A DNA stretch of 64,000 nt from Rhynchosporium graminicola (GCA_900074885.1 FJUW01000078.1:64160-128159), one strand, 5' to 3'. Numbered from the stretch's first letter, positions 42,183 through 54,404 are shown. Notes: a model not told the origin generated them from the sequence alone. Numbers and translations are program-made.

Positions 42183-44867
42183 ATGTCTACAGACGAGGGT
42201 TGGACTACTTGCAGTGAATCAGAGCCTGAGGGTGAGCCAGTCGGACGGAACGAAATGCAGGAACTACTAGATAAGTTTCGCAAGAAAGTCTCTTCTCGCA
42301 AGCCATCAAGATCTGGAACATCCGCCACAAAGGCCAGCATCGCCAACAAGGACACATCTCGATCTGAAGCGACCGCACCTGGTCCGAAGGCTCCGAAGAA
42401 AAAGTATTCTAAGCATCAGGGCAAACGGCCAGAGTCAACCACACAAACAGAGTCAATCGTAGTCTCGGATATTCCAACAGTTCAAAGCTCCAAGCCTCAG
42501 GCTGAACTACCAAAGTCAGACCGATTCAACGGTGGTTTATCCGCATCAGCCTTCAACACCGGTGTTATTCCAACAGTTCAAAGCTCCAAGCCTCAGGCCG
42601 AACTACCAAAGTCAGACCGATTCAACGGTGGTTTATCTGCATCAGCCTTCAACACCGGTGCTACCTCAGCTGCGTCTTCTTCTACAATCGACATCCAGCA
42701 GCTCAAGTCTACCGTCGCAGTCAAGCAAATTCCAGAGCTCCCACGAGAACTTGAGGCGGCGTATCAGCATACCATAAATAGCCAAGCAGCCCAGCTGCAA
42801 GAATGTGGCCAGCACCACGACCATCCGCTTCTCAGCGGTACCTACAAACGAAAAATTCGGGAGGTCACGAACGAGCTCCAGAAGACGAGAATCAAGCTAG
42901 ATATCCTCCAAAAGAACACGAAGTACATCCGAGAAACGCAAGAAGAGATATATGCATCTGTTGATCTTGTACACCGAATGCTACCAAATGTTGGCCTTCC
43001 TGCATCTACGGTTGGCCTAATCAAGCATCTTGGCCTACAGGTTAAGCATTTCAGTTCTGAAGTGAAGAGAGTCATGATCGAGAAGCATGAAGCTCACCTT
43101 GCGTATGAGCGCAATCTCCCTGCCGAATCTAACGCCCCAGGTGTCCGAGCAGAGATGAACATGTTGACAGCTGCGTTGGAACGATCAGAAGCCCAGACAA
43201 AAGACCTTCGTGAGACAATGTTGGCTCACCTGAGGACGTTTCAAGAGACGGACCTTGAACGCTTCGTTAATATCATATCGCTAGAAAACGAGATAACCAA
43301 TCTCAAGGCGCAGGTTGAGCAGAAGGACAGTTGCATCAAGAAGAAGGCAGCTGAAACAGCCGACCAGGCAGCCCAGATCCTACTTCTCACAAGCGACAGT
43401 GAGATAGCCAGGCAGAATGCAGCCCACCAGATCGTGGTTGCTACAGTGGCTAGCGAGAAGGTTGAGTCTCTGTCACGAGTACAGAGATGGATGTCAACAG
43501 TAGCGAGGCTTATATTCCTGATACTTCCGTGGGGCTTGACGCTCGTTCCTTTGAGCCAGGCTGCAGGACCTCCAGCTACTGAGATGTCTCAGACCCAGGA
43601 GATTTTCACCGGTACTGTAAGTTTGTCTTCAGCAAGGTGTGGGATGTGAGGATCATAAGCTTCTGCTGACAGTTTGTAGGTCATGACTTGGACCTATCTA
43701 ATCTTGAAGTTCTTTGCAAATAATGTACTCCGACTCGACGACGAACTCTCAGCTACAGATATCAACAGCCCGTCGAATGTCTCCTCAACACCATCCACGA
43801 ATCTACACGCTGGAATGCCATCGATCACAGACCCTACTATCTCTGCTGTACTTGCTATTACTTCAACAACCGTCACAATTCTGCCAGCTAGCGAATCTTC
43901 CAACCCGTCTTCGTCCCACACTATTGTGCCCACGACTAATCCAACAGCATCCGCGAATATACTTGCTGGAGCGCCATCAATCGCACACTCTAGCTTCTCT
44001 ACTGCCCCTACTACCATTTCAACACCCTCCGCAATTCTGCCTTGCAAGACAGGCTCAACATGTTCCTCGGCTACCTCAATTGTACCTACTGCTATCTCGG
44101 CTTCATCCATGAATCTACCAGGTGGAGCACCATCGACCGGTTCCTCGGGTATTACCGTTATGCCTTCCGTTTCTTCAACACCATCCACAAATCTACCAGC
44201 TTCAACTTCTTCCGCACAATCCATGCCACTCACATCCATACCTACTGTAATCGCACAGCGCACAAAGCCTACAAGAGCTCAGGACACACAGATCAGAAAC
44301 AAGGGCAAGCTCGTCAACAAGCTCGAGGTATCTTATGGATTCTCCGACCACCTTCCTGTCGATAGCTCTCCAGTCTTGCAAATCCTGCGAATCCTGTCAC
44401 CAGCCGGCATTTCAAGTGTACTCCAGGCCTTGTTTGTTTTCATGGTGTCCATCTCAATGCTATTCATCTTCACGTATTCTGGATTGTCCAATTTGCATCA
44501 AGCCACTCAACTCTCCGTCATCAATCAGCATTCAGCAACAACCCTTCTCACTCCAACATTTTGGGCAGTCACCTCTGGGGGTCCCCTTACCATCATTGAC
44601 CTGGGCGATCCTGACCTCTGGCTCAAACCCCGTGTGGTTGAGGATCATACCTTTGAGGAGCTGGAAGATGAACCAGAGATAACCATCCTCCCATTCGCAG
44701 CTGTCGAAGTTCCAAATGGATCAAACGAGCGAATGCCAGTGTCGAATGAGCCAGAGCCATCCACCGATATCAAAGTTACGTGGTTCAAGGTGTTGAGTAA
44801 GGCGGCGCATGTGGGGGTACTTGGAGTCGCGTTGTGGAGAGACTTGCACTACGGTGCTCGTCGATAG
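42183..44867 (+). CDS. Coiled-coil, Ser/Thr-rich membrane protein (873 aa), unknown
   Basis: Exons 42183-43616 and 43680-44867; intron GTAAGT..TTTGTAG, phase 0. Residues 1-80 are polar and basic. Residues 97-160 are two near-identical 32-residue units (IPTVQSSKPQAELPKSDRFN...), from a 96-bp tandem duplication. Residues 185-435 are coiled coil. A first hydrophobic segment lies at about 441-463. Residues 505-665 form a Ser/Thr/Pro linker with degenerate repeats around NLPAGAPS. A second hydrophobic segment lies at about 726-746, and the C-terminus reads GVALWRDLHYGARR. The start ATG lies in TCATGTC after a C/A-rich leader. The 3' end is itself repeated downstream (see 44834-45306). No family recognised. 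A neighbour 3 kb upstream is a decayed gene of similar build (coiled coil plus hydrophobic segment); I cannot show they are homologous. Confidence 0.82.
42471..42662 (+). repeat. 96-bp in-frame tandem duplication
   Basis: Copy 1 is 42471-42566 and copy 2 is 42567-42662, differing at only a few third-position bases and one Val/Ala codon. The period is an exact multiple of three, giving two 32-residue units in the protein. Confidence 0.95.
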
Positions 44868-45306
44868 GATTACGAGATCTTTTTTTCCTTTGTCATTGCG
44901 TGGGGAGTTTTTCATTTGTGGATTTTACGAGTGGATATGGAAGTTGGCGCCGGGATGTACAGAGAATTGCACCTCGGTACTCTTCGATAGGACTATGAGA
45001 GTTGTCTTTCTTTTGTCGTCGCATGGGGAGGTGTATTTGTGGATTCTGCGACTGGATATGGAAGTTGGTGCCGGACTGTGGAGAGAATTGCACCTTGGTG
45101 CTCGTCGATATGACTACGAGAGTTGTTTTTCCTTTTTTGTCGCGTGGGGAGTTGTATTTCAGGACTTCTGCGAGTGGACATGATACTTTGTGTCAGAGCG
45201 TGGAGAGACTTGTACTTCGGTGCTCGTCGATAGGACCATGAGGGTTGTTTTTTCCTTGTTATTGAGTGTACAGCTGCGTCTGTGGGTTTCTGCGAGTGGA
45301 TGGATA
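44834..45306 (+). repeat. ~122-bp tandem repeat derived from the 3' end of the 873-aa gene
   Basis: Four degenerate units start at 44834, 44958, 45079 and 45201, each opening with TGGAGAGA[AC]TTGCAC or a close variant. A GGTGCTCGTCGATA core and a GTGGGGAG...GAGTGGA tail follow. The first unit contains the last eleven codons and the stop of the upstream gene (W-R-D-L-H-Y-G-A-R-R). The others would encode W-R-E-L-H-L-G-A-R-R-like peptides in shifted frames. Confidence 0.88.
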
Positions 45307-48300
45307 TCAAAAAAAAGGCCCATGTATTTCTTATGTCGAAGATCCTGGTGAAGGCGTTCTTCTTAAGAGTCGTACCGTCACGCCAGCGACTTGGAATGAT
45401 CTGGACAGACTTGAGAGGCAGACTCTCAGGGACGGCGCAGATACCACGAGCCCCCCTTCCCGTATTTTACAGCTTTGAGTTGGTAGTCAATCCTCTGCTG
45501 CGAATACTTGGAAGGGGGATCCTTGTGGTGTCTTGCAACTAACTGAGAGTGCAAATTTCTTGTCTGGAGAGTGAATTCTGGGGAACTGGTGGGATGGTGC
45601 GATGATTGAGGGGAATGCAGAAGCCGGGATCGGAGACTATGGCCATGTAGGATTAAAGTGAGAATGAGTAGAGAGAAATGAAAACCAGAGTAGAAGAAAT
45701 GTCTGATTCTTAGTTCCCAAACGTTCAGTGATCACAGGTAATGAGACCTTGTATAAAGAAAACAGCAGGAAGTAGAATATCCGTGTCGCGTAACTCTCCT
45801 ATTGGAAAACTCGAATAGTTTGTTGTATATTACGGTTTTCAAAGCTCATCATCAATTATGTGTACGTCCCTCTCTCCACCTCCAATGATCGCGACTGCTC
45901 TAACACCCACGAGCAAATTGCCCTCCCACAATCACTCCTAGAGGCAACGAAGCCGTGAGTCTCTTATCAACAACACCAAAATCCTCCCATGCGATTTCCC
46001 ATCCTCCTGGGATTTTTTTGTGTCTATTACTGACTCTCGTGTTGATCACATCGCAAAGACCGGAGCCAAAATGCTTCAGCGCTCTGCCGATATTGCCGAG
46101 TGCTACAACCTTCTGGCTGTAGACTGAGGACCCATCAATGAGCATCTGAAGAGAAGGCGAGGATTGGAGGCGGTTTGGCTGTTGAATCTGCAGTACCAAG
46201 CCACTTGCTCCTGGGAGAATCACCAAGTGATGCTCCTAATGTCAAGATTCCGACGCCTCGGTGACAGACGTGGGACGTTCGGACTGCAGTGACTCGACGG
46301 TCGAGGACAGAGACGGAAAGTCGGTTTTTGACGACCTTGAAGCCTCTGTCGAGGTATAGCTCAAATGCTCGGTATCTGTATGTGTGAGACCGATCAGGGT
46401 CATCTGACCAGAGGCTTAAAGTTCGTGCCGATGCCGATTTCGTTCTACAGCTACCAGCTCAATCCAAACTATGGCTGCTTGTCATAAACTTTATCTGTTT
46501 CTTCATATCTTAGCACATATACGAGGAAAAGCCTTCTGAAGTGCCATCTCCGCTTGAGCATACAAGAATTCCTTCCTTAATATTTGCAGAAGAGGATTCG
46601 CATTACTCGATCTTGATCGGGAGAATAACAGAGACAGAGGCTCGATCAGGATGCCTCGAGACGCTGAATAAGTTATTTTTGAGCGATAAGAATAGCACAC
46701 GGCGGTTCGACCCCTTGTCAAGAAGCTAAGTTCTGGGCTAGAATTACAACAGCAGCACTTCTCCGGCACAGAGCGAGCTACTCGAACGGCTGGGGAGCAT
46801 TGCGGATGAATCATAGTCTTGGTAAGATCACTCGAGCAAAGCAACCAGCACTTAGGAGATAAAGCTCGCATGCTGTGTTTGCTAAAGTGGAAGTTGAAGA
46901 GTGTTCGAGAGGACAAAAGGAGGCATCTGCAAATCGTTTTCTCAAATAAATACGCATCTAGGGGTATGATGTGATTCCGCCACTACACTACTCACCACGA
47001 ACTCATATTTAGCCAGCCTCCTGTCCCCTCAACCTGCTGGTAGGAAAAGGGAAAAAGGTATATCAAATTCAATCTTGTTTCGGATCACAGTCACCTTCGG
47101 CAAAGAACAGCCAGAATCCTGCCTAATAACTTCGTAGACATTTGGATAAGGCTCCCCGTTTCGCTGAAGGTGAAAGCTAAGGCAGTGGCTCATTTTACAC
47201 AATGAGGCCGCAATTGTGAGCACGGGTCTGGCTCCTGTTGACAAGCTGTCATGGACATTCTCATCACCTTTTAGCACGTTCCAATTGACTATAAATGCTT
47301 CAAATGAAATGGTCTAAAAGTCTACGAGCTTTACCTCCATATTTGAAGTAATATATGCATCTGATTTTCATCAAAGAGCAGCACATTCTCTCTTACAGCA
47401 AAGTTAAGAAAGACAGGTTGGCTTGTCCCCAGCAATTACCATCTTTGGCCCCCTTCCCTTCTGCCCAATCTTATTTTTTCTCTTCAAGCTCTGGACAGAC
47501 TCTGGTGTATTCTCTTTCTCCTAATACTGATAGAAATTCAACTTCATGCAAGCCCTTCACGGCAACTCGACCTGCCTGAGTAAGCTTTCGCCCTTAGGAG
47601 CTGCGAGCCATCTTCGAAGTCTCGATGTGCTCCACCTGTAATACGAAGCACCTCCGGATTACTTATCTTCCATATCTCCTCGCACTAGTCTGACACCTCA
47701 ATAATTCGCATGCGCGGTATACAAGTGTAGCTTGAGGCTCGCTGGATCGGAGATGGCGTAACTCTTCATGTTTTCCGCGCGGGACAGGAGCTTGCGCAGA
47801 TGTTATGAACTTAATCTACGAGGCGTGAATACTAGGAGCATCATATCAAGGCTAGCTACTCCTTAGGATAGAGGACCAGTCCAAGAGAACACGCCATCAT
47901 TGCTCAACTTACGGGCTCGTCCCCATGGATTGATACAGTAAATCAGGCAATATGAGGGATACTGCCGTTGCAATTGAAGGATTTAGCGGTGCGCTCAGTC
48001 CCACGGATCTGCGTAGCGTAGCCTACCTGTTTTCTCTGCTTGTATTCTGATGGAGCTATAAGAATGCAGAATCGAGCAGCTTCAAAATCCAGAATCAAAC
48101 ATCGGGTTGCTGATTAGGGCAAGGGGAAGGGCTCTTTATGCTGAGTAGTTGCTCTTTCTATTTTTCTTTCTTACTCTCTTCTAGTGTCAACAGTCTCTCT
48201 ATACTTCCCGTGGGCCTCATCAACAACTTACCAACGAGTCTTATTATCGGTCTGCTCGCAAATCTCAGCATCTCTATCTCTCCGAGGCTAGAACAGGCAA

Positions 48301-48726
48301 AGACCCTGCATTAGCTTCACCAGACGGGCCGCTCATCTCCAATTTATCCGGGGTAAACGCTACAGCCCGAGTAGCGCCGTGCGGGGTAATAACTAGCACC
48401 AATCGACACCTAGTGACCTGTTGGCAACTCGCACGTCTGAGGTAAGAGGAATGTTTGGGAGTCCTTAACTGCGCTGATGGTTTCACGCAGCGGGTATTTG
48501 GGGCTGCATGGAGAGAACGAGGGGATCTCCATCCCCCCCTAACTTCAGTTTCCTGATTGAAACCCACTAACTCCAGCTGGTCCTCCATTTTTGTCCCTCG
48601 ATCAGTATTACATCAACCTCTCCGCGCAGACTCTCTAGATATCTCATTTCCACTGCTATCTTCTTAAACAAGCAAGTCCTTATGACCTAGAAAGACTACC
48701 CAACAAACCTCCACCCAGCCGCGAGA
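45307..48726. other. Intergenic region, nothing recognised
   Basis: Short frames on both strands, for example 46541-46729 plus and 46503-46916 minus, lie antisense to each other without known motifs. The 48.6-48.7 kb end is the leader of the small mitochondrial gene. Confidence 0.4.
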
Positions 48727-49078
48727 ATGTCCCCTCTCGCACGACGTCCCATCCTTTCCGCCCTCACAAGAACCAGACTCCAACGAGCAGGCATCCAGCA
48801 AGCCAGATCGTACGCAACTTCTCGCATTCCCATTGCTGTCAATGGACAGGCTGCGTGGGGAGCACACTGGAAGAATGCTGGGAGTGTTGCCATGATGTTC
48901 GTTTCTCTATTTCCTTCTTGTTACTGTCGTATGGGGGAGTAGAGGGTGGGTACGGAGAGAGTAAATGAAATTGTGCTGATAAGTTTGTGCAATAAGGTAT
49001 TTCCCCGTCGTGGGTGTCGTTATGTTTTGGCCGTATGCGGTTCCGCCTGTTATGGATTATATTGAGGCTAGACTTTGA
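48727..49078 (+). CDS. Small mitochondrial inner-membrane protein, likely respiratory-chain subunit
   Basis: 83 residues in two exons, 48727-48896 and 48997-49078. The splice restores MMYFPVVGVVMFWPYAVPP in frame. The donor is the less common GTTCGT and the acceptor AATAAG. Residues 1-32 are a classical mitochondrial presequence: Arg/Ser/Leu-rich, no acidic residues, with RSYA as a plausible processing site. One transmembrane segment (about 57-75) is followed by a short C-terminus with charged ends (MDYIEARL). This layout fits single-span accessory subunits of complex I or cytochrome oxidase, but I cannot assign which one. Confidence 0.75.
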
Positions 49079-49776
49079 GGGGTTGATGAGTTCTGTTAGG
49101 GATATAAGGGAGGCTTTCATGTCTGTTTGCGGGTCGGGAGATATGGGCTTTTAAGGTTTGAGCCAGTTGCTCAAACTATCGGATTTGTAGATGGGTCTAC
49201 AGCTTTGGTTGAGATTACCGAGGATTGAGAATGGCTGCTTGCAATCACGCATCACAAAATCATCAGATCGTGCTTTACGCATTCTTCTCTCGAGGTAAAA
49301 TTTGGAAAAATGTGCTGTCTTTTCACCTGAAGCTCGTGCCTTTACCATTGCGTACTTCACGAGAATATGGAATTGTGGCTACTTCCCAGGAGGAATTCCT
49401 CAACACATAGCTTCTCGTTATCAACACATCCATTTCACTCCTCCACAGCTTCTTCACTACGATCTAGTCTAGCTCGATGATCTGCACAGATGAAACTGGT
49501 ACTAATACATCTCGCAGCGCGGCCCAGTGTACGGGAATTAAAAGCATAAAGACCTTTGGTTGTCTATCGTGTGTCGTGGAGTTCCTGGCTTATGGAAGGA
49601 GTGAGGGTGATCAGGTTGAGGAATTGTGATATGTGGAACGTCAAGTATGCACGTACTTGGGGTTGCATATATACCTTACATGCTACTTGACCCTATCGCA
49701 ACTATTCAAAGAGGGGACGGATAAGCATCACTTGTCGATGCAATCAAGTAACTAAGTAAGAGAAGTCGCCAAGCAA
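49079..49776. other. Intergenic flank of the hAT insertion
   Basis: Ordinary base composition, no gene recognised. It ends at the target-site duplication of the hAT element. Confidence 0.5.
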
Positions 49777-49784
49777 GTCGTCTA
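49777..49784. repeat. Left 8-bp target-site duplication of hAT element 1
   Basis: GTCGTCTA immediately precedes the left terminal repeat and recurs exactly at 53337-53344. Eight-base duplications are diagnostic of hAT insertion. Confidence 0.93.
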
Positions 49785-49796
49785 CAGTGTGCGAAA
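49785..49796 (+). repeat. Left terminal inverted repeat of hAT element 1
   Basis: CAGTGTGCGAAA, the exact inverse complement of 53325-53336. The same 12 bases also begin hAT element 2 at 54405. Confidence 0.93.
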
Positions 49797-51255
49797 TGAT
49801 TAGATTAGATTAGATTATTGCCTTCTAATCAAATCTAATCAAAGGAATTCGAGACCTAATCTAATCTAATCTAATTATAATCGATTATAATTGATTATAA
49901 TCAATTAGGAAACGTGATATAAGTCTATACCTAATCGGGCTTAGAATCTCGCTTAGGCTACCTCGATAGGCTTAGCTCCCGCGAGGCGAAGAAAAGGGTA
50001 AACACGACGCCGAATATCCTAGAATACTCTATTATAAATCAAATTCTACTATTCTATTAGTAATACTAGCTTATAAATAGACTATTAGTAATATAATAGT
50101 CTAAGAAGCTTTAGTTACTACTAGAAAGCACTAGAAATCAATTTATAATCGATTTATAATAGAAAGTTCTATCGATTTCTAGACTATTCTATCGACTTCT
50201 ATTACTTATAAATCAACGAACAATTAATAATACGCTTAGCAATCGTTCTAGAGGCTTTCTAATCTATAGATTCTTCTAGAATAGATAGCTTTAGTATATA
50301 ATAACTACTATTCCCTCGTAGAATTCGAATTATCTTCCTTAGATTTATCGATCCTTTTACTACTATATCTATTATATCTATACCTATCTTACTACTCGCT
50401 TATATACTTATATATATCTCTATATATTTATAATATCTTCCTCTACTAGTTATCAAACAGCTACTAGTATAAATCGAGCGCAAAATAACCCTAACTATAC
50501 GATTAATATTAACGATTTACCTCTTATCTTTAAAAAGGGTCTCTTTTCTAAGACTCTCGACGCTCCTAATACTGACCCCGATAGTCCTAGACTAGTTACT
50601 ATTAAGTGCTTATATAAGGGCTGCTCGTAAGTTATATAATTTATTCTAATATAAGATATAATACTAATACTACTATAGAAAAGTCTTTAAAGGGCAAAGA
50701 GTTAATCACTCTACGAGTAACTATATTACTCATTATAAGGCTAATCATAAGGCCTTTAATATACAAAGACTCTTAATAAACTTAGATATAGAGTCTAGTA
50801 AGTTATATTCTTTATATATAAGATAATATACTAATTATTAATAGATACTTCCGACTTCGAAGAGACTTCTAGTTAAGGGAGTAGTAGTACGCAAGCTACT
50901 ATTACTCAAGCCTTTAGCTCTAGCTCTTTAAGAGGCACTAAAAGGCCTGCCTCGCCTATCAAAGAGCCTTTTAATCAGAAGAATTATAAGCTTCTATTAA
51001 TGCGATTTATTATCGAAAATAATCTATCGTTTAGAAGTATTATAAGTACTTCTTTTAGAGAGTTAACTCTCTATCTTAACGAGTAAGTCTATCTATACCT
51101 TATAATTATTATTATTAATATATTAACTTCTTAATAAGCAATCTCCTCTCTTATATAATAAGATATTACACGATTATTTAAGTAGTATCTATAAAGAGAG
51201 AAGAGATATAATTTAGAGTAATCTTACTCTGAATATTAAAGAGAAAGGCTATTTT

Positions 51256-51988
51256 TCTTTGACGCTAGACGCGTGGACTGCTATAAATCAAGACGCTTAT
51301 CTAGGTATTACTATATAAGTTTTCTAATAATCTATTTAAATAAATATAATACTAATTATAATAGACACTATATAAATAGCGACTTTAAACTTAAGTCATA
51401 TGCTATAGCTATAGCTTACTTAAGCGAGCCTCACTCCGGCAAAAATATATATAAAGTACTAGCTAAGGCTTTAAAAGAGTACGGAATAGAAGATAGTATT
51501 ATAAGGTATTTAATCTACTAATAATTAACTTACTTATATTAACTAATTATCTATAGTATTACTAGAGATAACGCTAGCTCGAACGATACTCTTCTTAAAG
51601 CCTTTAAAGAAGACTACGATCTAAAGGGGTTTAAATTTCAAGGAGATATAGCGTGCTTAGCTCACGTGCTAAACCTTATCGTTCAAGATATATTAAAGAA
51701 TATAATTAAGGACGCTTATAGCGAACTTGATAATAGAGGAGATATTGCAAATATCGAGAATAATCGAGACGAAGAGCTTAATAGTAGTAAGTTAATTCCC
51801 TTATTATTTATAATAATAAGATATATACTAATTAAAATAGATATATCTTTATAGAAAAAGATTAGAACTATTATATTAGGGCTTAAGTACTCGGGAGAAA
51901 ATAATAGAGCTTTAAAGAGGCATATCGAGGCCTTAGAGATTAAAAATCCTCGATTTCCGCAACTCGGTAAGTTATTAATTTATTACTC

Positions 51989-52025
<37 letters not shown>

Positions 52026-53045
52026 ATACTAATACTTTTATAGATCAAAAGACTAGGTAGTCTTCGATAGCTAATATACTAAAAAACTTCCTTAATATTT
52101 AGCCTGCTATATCGGCTGTAATATCGAATTCGGAGTCTAAATCGTTTAAGAAGAATCGAGCTATATTACTTCTTAGCGACAGAGAGCTAGACTATATTAG
52201 GAAGTGCTTACGGATATTCGATATATTCGTTAAAGCGACTACAAAGCTACAGGCCGAGAAATACCCGACTATATACTACTTAGTTCCCGAAGTATATAAA
52301 ATATATACTAAACTCGAAAACATTCGAGACGAGCTTAATCGCGTAAGTAATCCTTTATATTATTATATAATATACTAATTTAGACATATAGGAACCTTTT
52401 ACCTCGGCTATTAATAAGGGAATCGCTAAACTCCGAAAGTATTACCCGAAAACCGGTATTACTAAGAGTAATAAAGCTATATATATTAGCTTAATTCTAG
52501 ACCCTAGAATAAAATTAGAGGGACTAAGTCTATTAGGACTTAGTAATCCGATTATAAGCGATATTAACGCTAAGCTTAAGGATGAATATAATTAGTAAGT
52601 TATCTTCTTATTAACTAATTAATATTATACTAATTTAATAGCTTATAAATCCAAGAGAATATAGAGCTCCCTATGCCTAATAGAGAGCCTATAGCTATCG
52701 ATAACGACGATCTCGATATATATATTAACGAAGAAGAAGAAGAGTTCGACGAACTAGACTTTTATTTAGAAGAAAGAAGATCGAATTTCAAGGTAAGTTA
52801 TTATATATCTATCTTATTTAATATACTAATATTATATATAGATTAAGCCTTTAGACTATTGGGCTATTAATAAGGATAAATACCCTATATTATCCTTATT
52901 AGTGCGGAAATATCTATAAATTCCAGCTACTTTAGCACCTTCCGAGAGATTCTTTAGCTTAGGAGCTTTAATAATAAATAAGCTAAGAAATAGGCTTTCT
53001 AAAGATACTTTCGAAGAGATTAGCTTACTAAAAAGCTAGGGTTTT
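51256..53045 (+). pseudogene. hAT transposase remnant
   Basis: Discontinuous coding pieces of a hAT transposase: the D-WT-N first catalytic block, the RDNASSN/AHVLNLIVQD block with the conserved His-Asn, and the hAT C-terminal dimerisation block (APSERFFS...LRNRLS). Intron-like gaps with GTAAG donors and TTATATAG-like acceptors separate some blocks (for example near 52340-52390 and 52595-52645), so the original gene had several introns. Multiple TAA/TAG codons interrupt every block. The region before 51256 probably held the BED-type zinc finger, but I could not read it with confidence. Confidence 0.85.
51976..52025. repeat. (TTA)n microsatellite inside hAT element 1
   Basis: Run of TTA units with one TAG interruption, in an intron-like part of the transposase remnant. 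Confidence 0.8.
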
Positions 53046-53336
53046 ATATTTGAAGAAGAAGAGAGAGAGGAGCTAGAGAAAGTTAATAATAACCCTAATA
53101 ATATCTTTTTTATAGATATAGATTAGTTATTTATATAAAGAGACTTATATATATTTTTATTCTCTTTATATATATTTTTATATCTCTTATCTAATATAAA
53201 GCTAATCGATTATAATCAATGATTATAAAAAGACCTAATCTAATCAAAGGAAATTTTAAGCTAATCTAATCTAATCTAATTATAATCGATTATAATCGAT
53301 TAAAATCGATTAGGTTAATTATTTTTTCGCACACTG

Positions 53337-53344
53337 GTCGTCTA
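53337..53344. repeat. Right 8-bp target-site duplication of hAT element 1
   Basis: GTCGTCTA, identical to 49777-49784. Confidence 0.93.
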
Positions 53345-53537
53345 GGGTGCCTCCAGGTCTTGTCCGTCTTCGTTATGGTATTTATAACGCGCTTGGGCTC
53401 ACTCACTGCACTTCCCAGCCCCACCTCCCGGTTTCTGCGCCCAGCTATACAACCCGAATCTCTCTGCATCGCCGTGGTCTTCTCCATCTCATACATAAAC
53501 ATACCATCTCATATACCTACATATTTATCATCTCCTG

Positions 53538-53577
53538 CTCCATCTCCATCTCCATCTCCATCTCCATTTCCATCTCA
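53538..53577. repeat. (CTCCAT)n hexanucleotide repeat
   Basis: About six CTCCAT units, the last degenerate (TTCCAT), in the 5' flank of the truncated amidase gene. Confidence 0.9.
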
Positions 53578-53722
53578 CCTTACTAGCAATTAGTCGTGCG
53601 TTGTCCGATTTGCCGTCCGTGCTAGCATCAAAGGTATTCCTCCAGTACCTCATTACGACAGCGTGTCGCGCTACAACGGTCGTTTTGTTGGTTGTTTGGT
53701 GATACACATATATAGCCAGCCA

Positions 53723-54404
53723 ATGCCTCGGCAAAAACTGGAGGTGAGGGGAGCATTCAGAATTATTATAGTTCTCCTAGCTATGATGTCCGCCCGAAAG
53801 TTCTTCCGAGACATGTGTCGTCCCTGGACCTGGACCTGGGCCTCAAACTGCCAACCGCTGAAAGTCCTCACAGCAACAGCACGGGACATCCAAGAAGAGC
53901 TTACAGCTAGAAGGATCACAAGCGTTGAGGTTGTGGACAAGTACTTGGATCAAATTTCGCAACACAATTGCTATTTGGATACAGTCATTGCCACATGCCC
54001 CAGCGCTCGTCAGCAGGCAGAAACATTGGACAGGGCACGACAGAATGGTAAGATACGTGGGCCATTACACGATGTCCCCGTGCTATTGAAGGTGAGATAA
54101 CCACCGAGGGACATTCATTTGACCGGCCACTGAAAGTCTCTCAAGGACAACATTGCAACGCATCCGGATTTTGGCATGGATACAACCGCGGGAAGCTTGG
54201 CTTTGGCTGGCTCGAGGCCACGCAAGAATGCCGATGTCGTTGAGAAGGTACGAAATGAAGGATATTTCTTTGGAGCTCCGCTTAGATTGACCTTTGATCT
54301 CGCAGTTAATACTGGCTGGCGCCATCATCCTTGGGAAAACACAACTGTCTGTAAGTATTCGCATGCGGCATTTGAAAATATAGTTGTGCTGACATAGTTC
54401 TTCC
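53723..54404 (+). pseudogene. Amidase (amidase-signature family), 5' part only, cut by hAT element 2
   Basis: N-terminal part of an amidase-signature hydrolase. Exons 53723-54091, 54146-54247 and 54306-54350 splice in frame (GTGAG..AAG, GTACG..CAG, GTAAGT..TAG), giving LTATARDIQEELTARRITSV, IRGPLHDVPVLLK|DNIA, FGMDTTAGSLALAGSRPRKN, ADVVEK and LILAGAIILGKTQLS. The Lys in PVLLK is the expected catalytic Lys. A fourth exon would begin at 54398 but stops after seven bases at the hAT terminal repeat. The GGSS-type Ser-cisSer-Lys core and the rest are missing, so no active enzyme is encoded. The start is uncertain: ATG 53723 gives an N-terminal hydrophobic stretch (signal anchor possible), while ATG 53783/53786 would give a shorter form. 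Confidence 0.8.

Larger units (their letters stand above)
49785..53336 (+). mobile_element. hAT DNA transposon, full length, RIP-mutated (3552 bp)
   Basis: Terminal inverted repeats CAGTGTGCGAAA (49785-49796) and TTTCGCACACTG (53325-53336) are flanked by the duplication GTCGTCTA. Subterminal arrays of TTAGA/CTAAT and TATAATCGAT lie inside both ends. The body is very AT-rich. Broken plus-strand transposase pieces show canonical hAT motifs in order. LTLDAWTAINQDAYLGIT lies at 51256-51318. ITRDNASSNDTLL and FQGDIACLAHVLNLIVQDIL lie at about 51560-51695. The C-terminal dimerisation region lies at about 52860-53040, with IPATLAPSERFFSLGALI. In-frame stops sit where Gln (CAA to TAA) and Trp (TGG to TAG) belong, the mark of RIP on both strands. 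Not autonomous as it stands. Confidence 0.93.

Noticed and set aside
45900..46916. Minus-strand frames of 108 and 137 codons
   Set aside because: Composition and antisense overlap with other frames give no support for a gene; no splice-consistent model was found.
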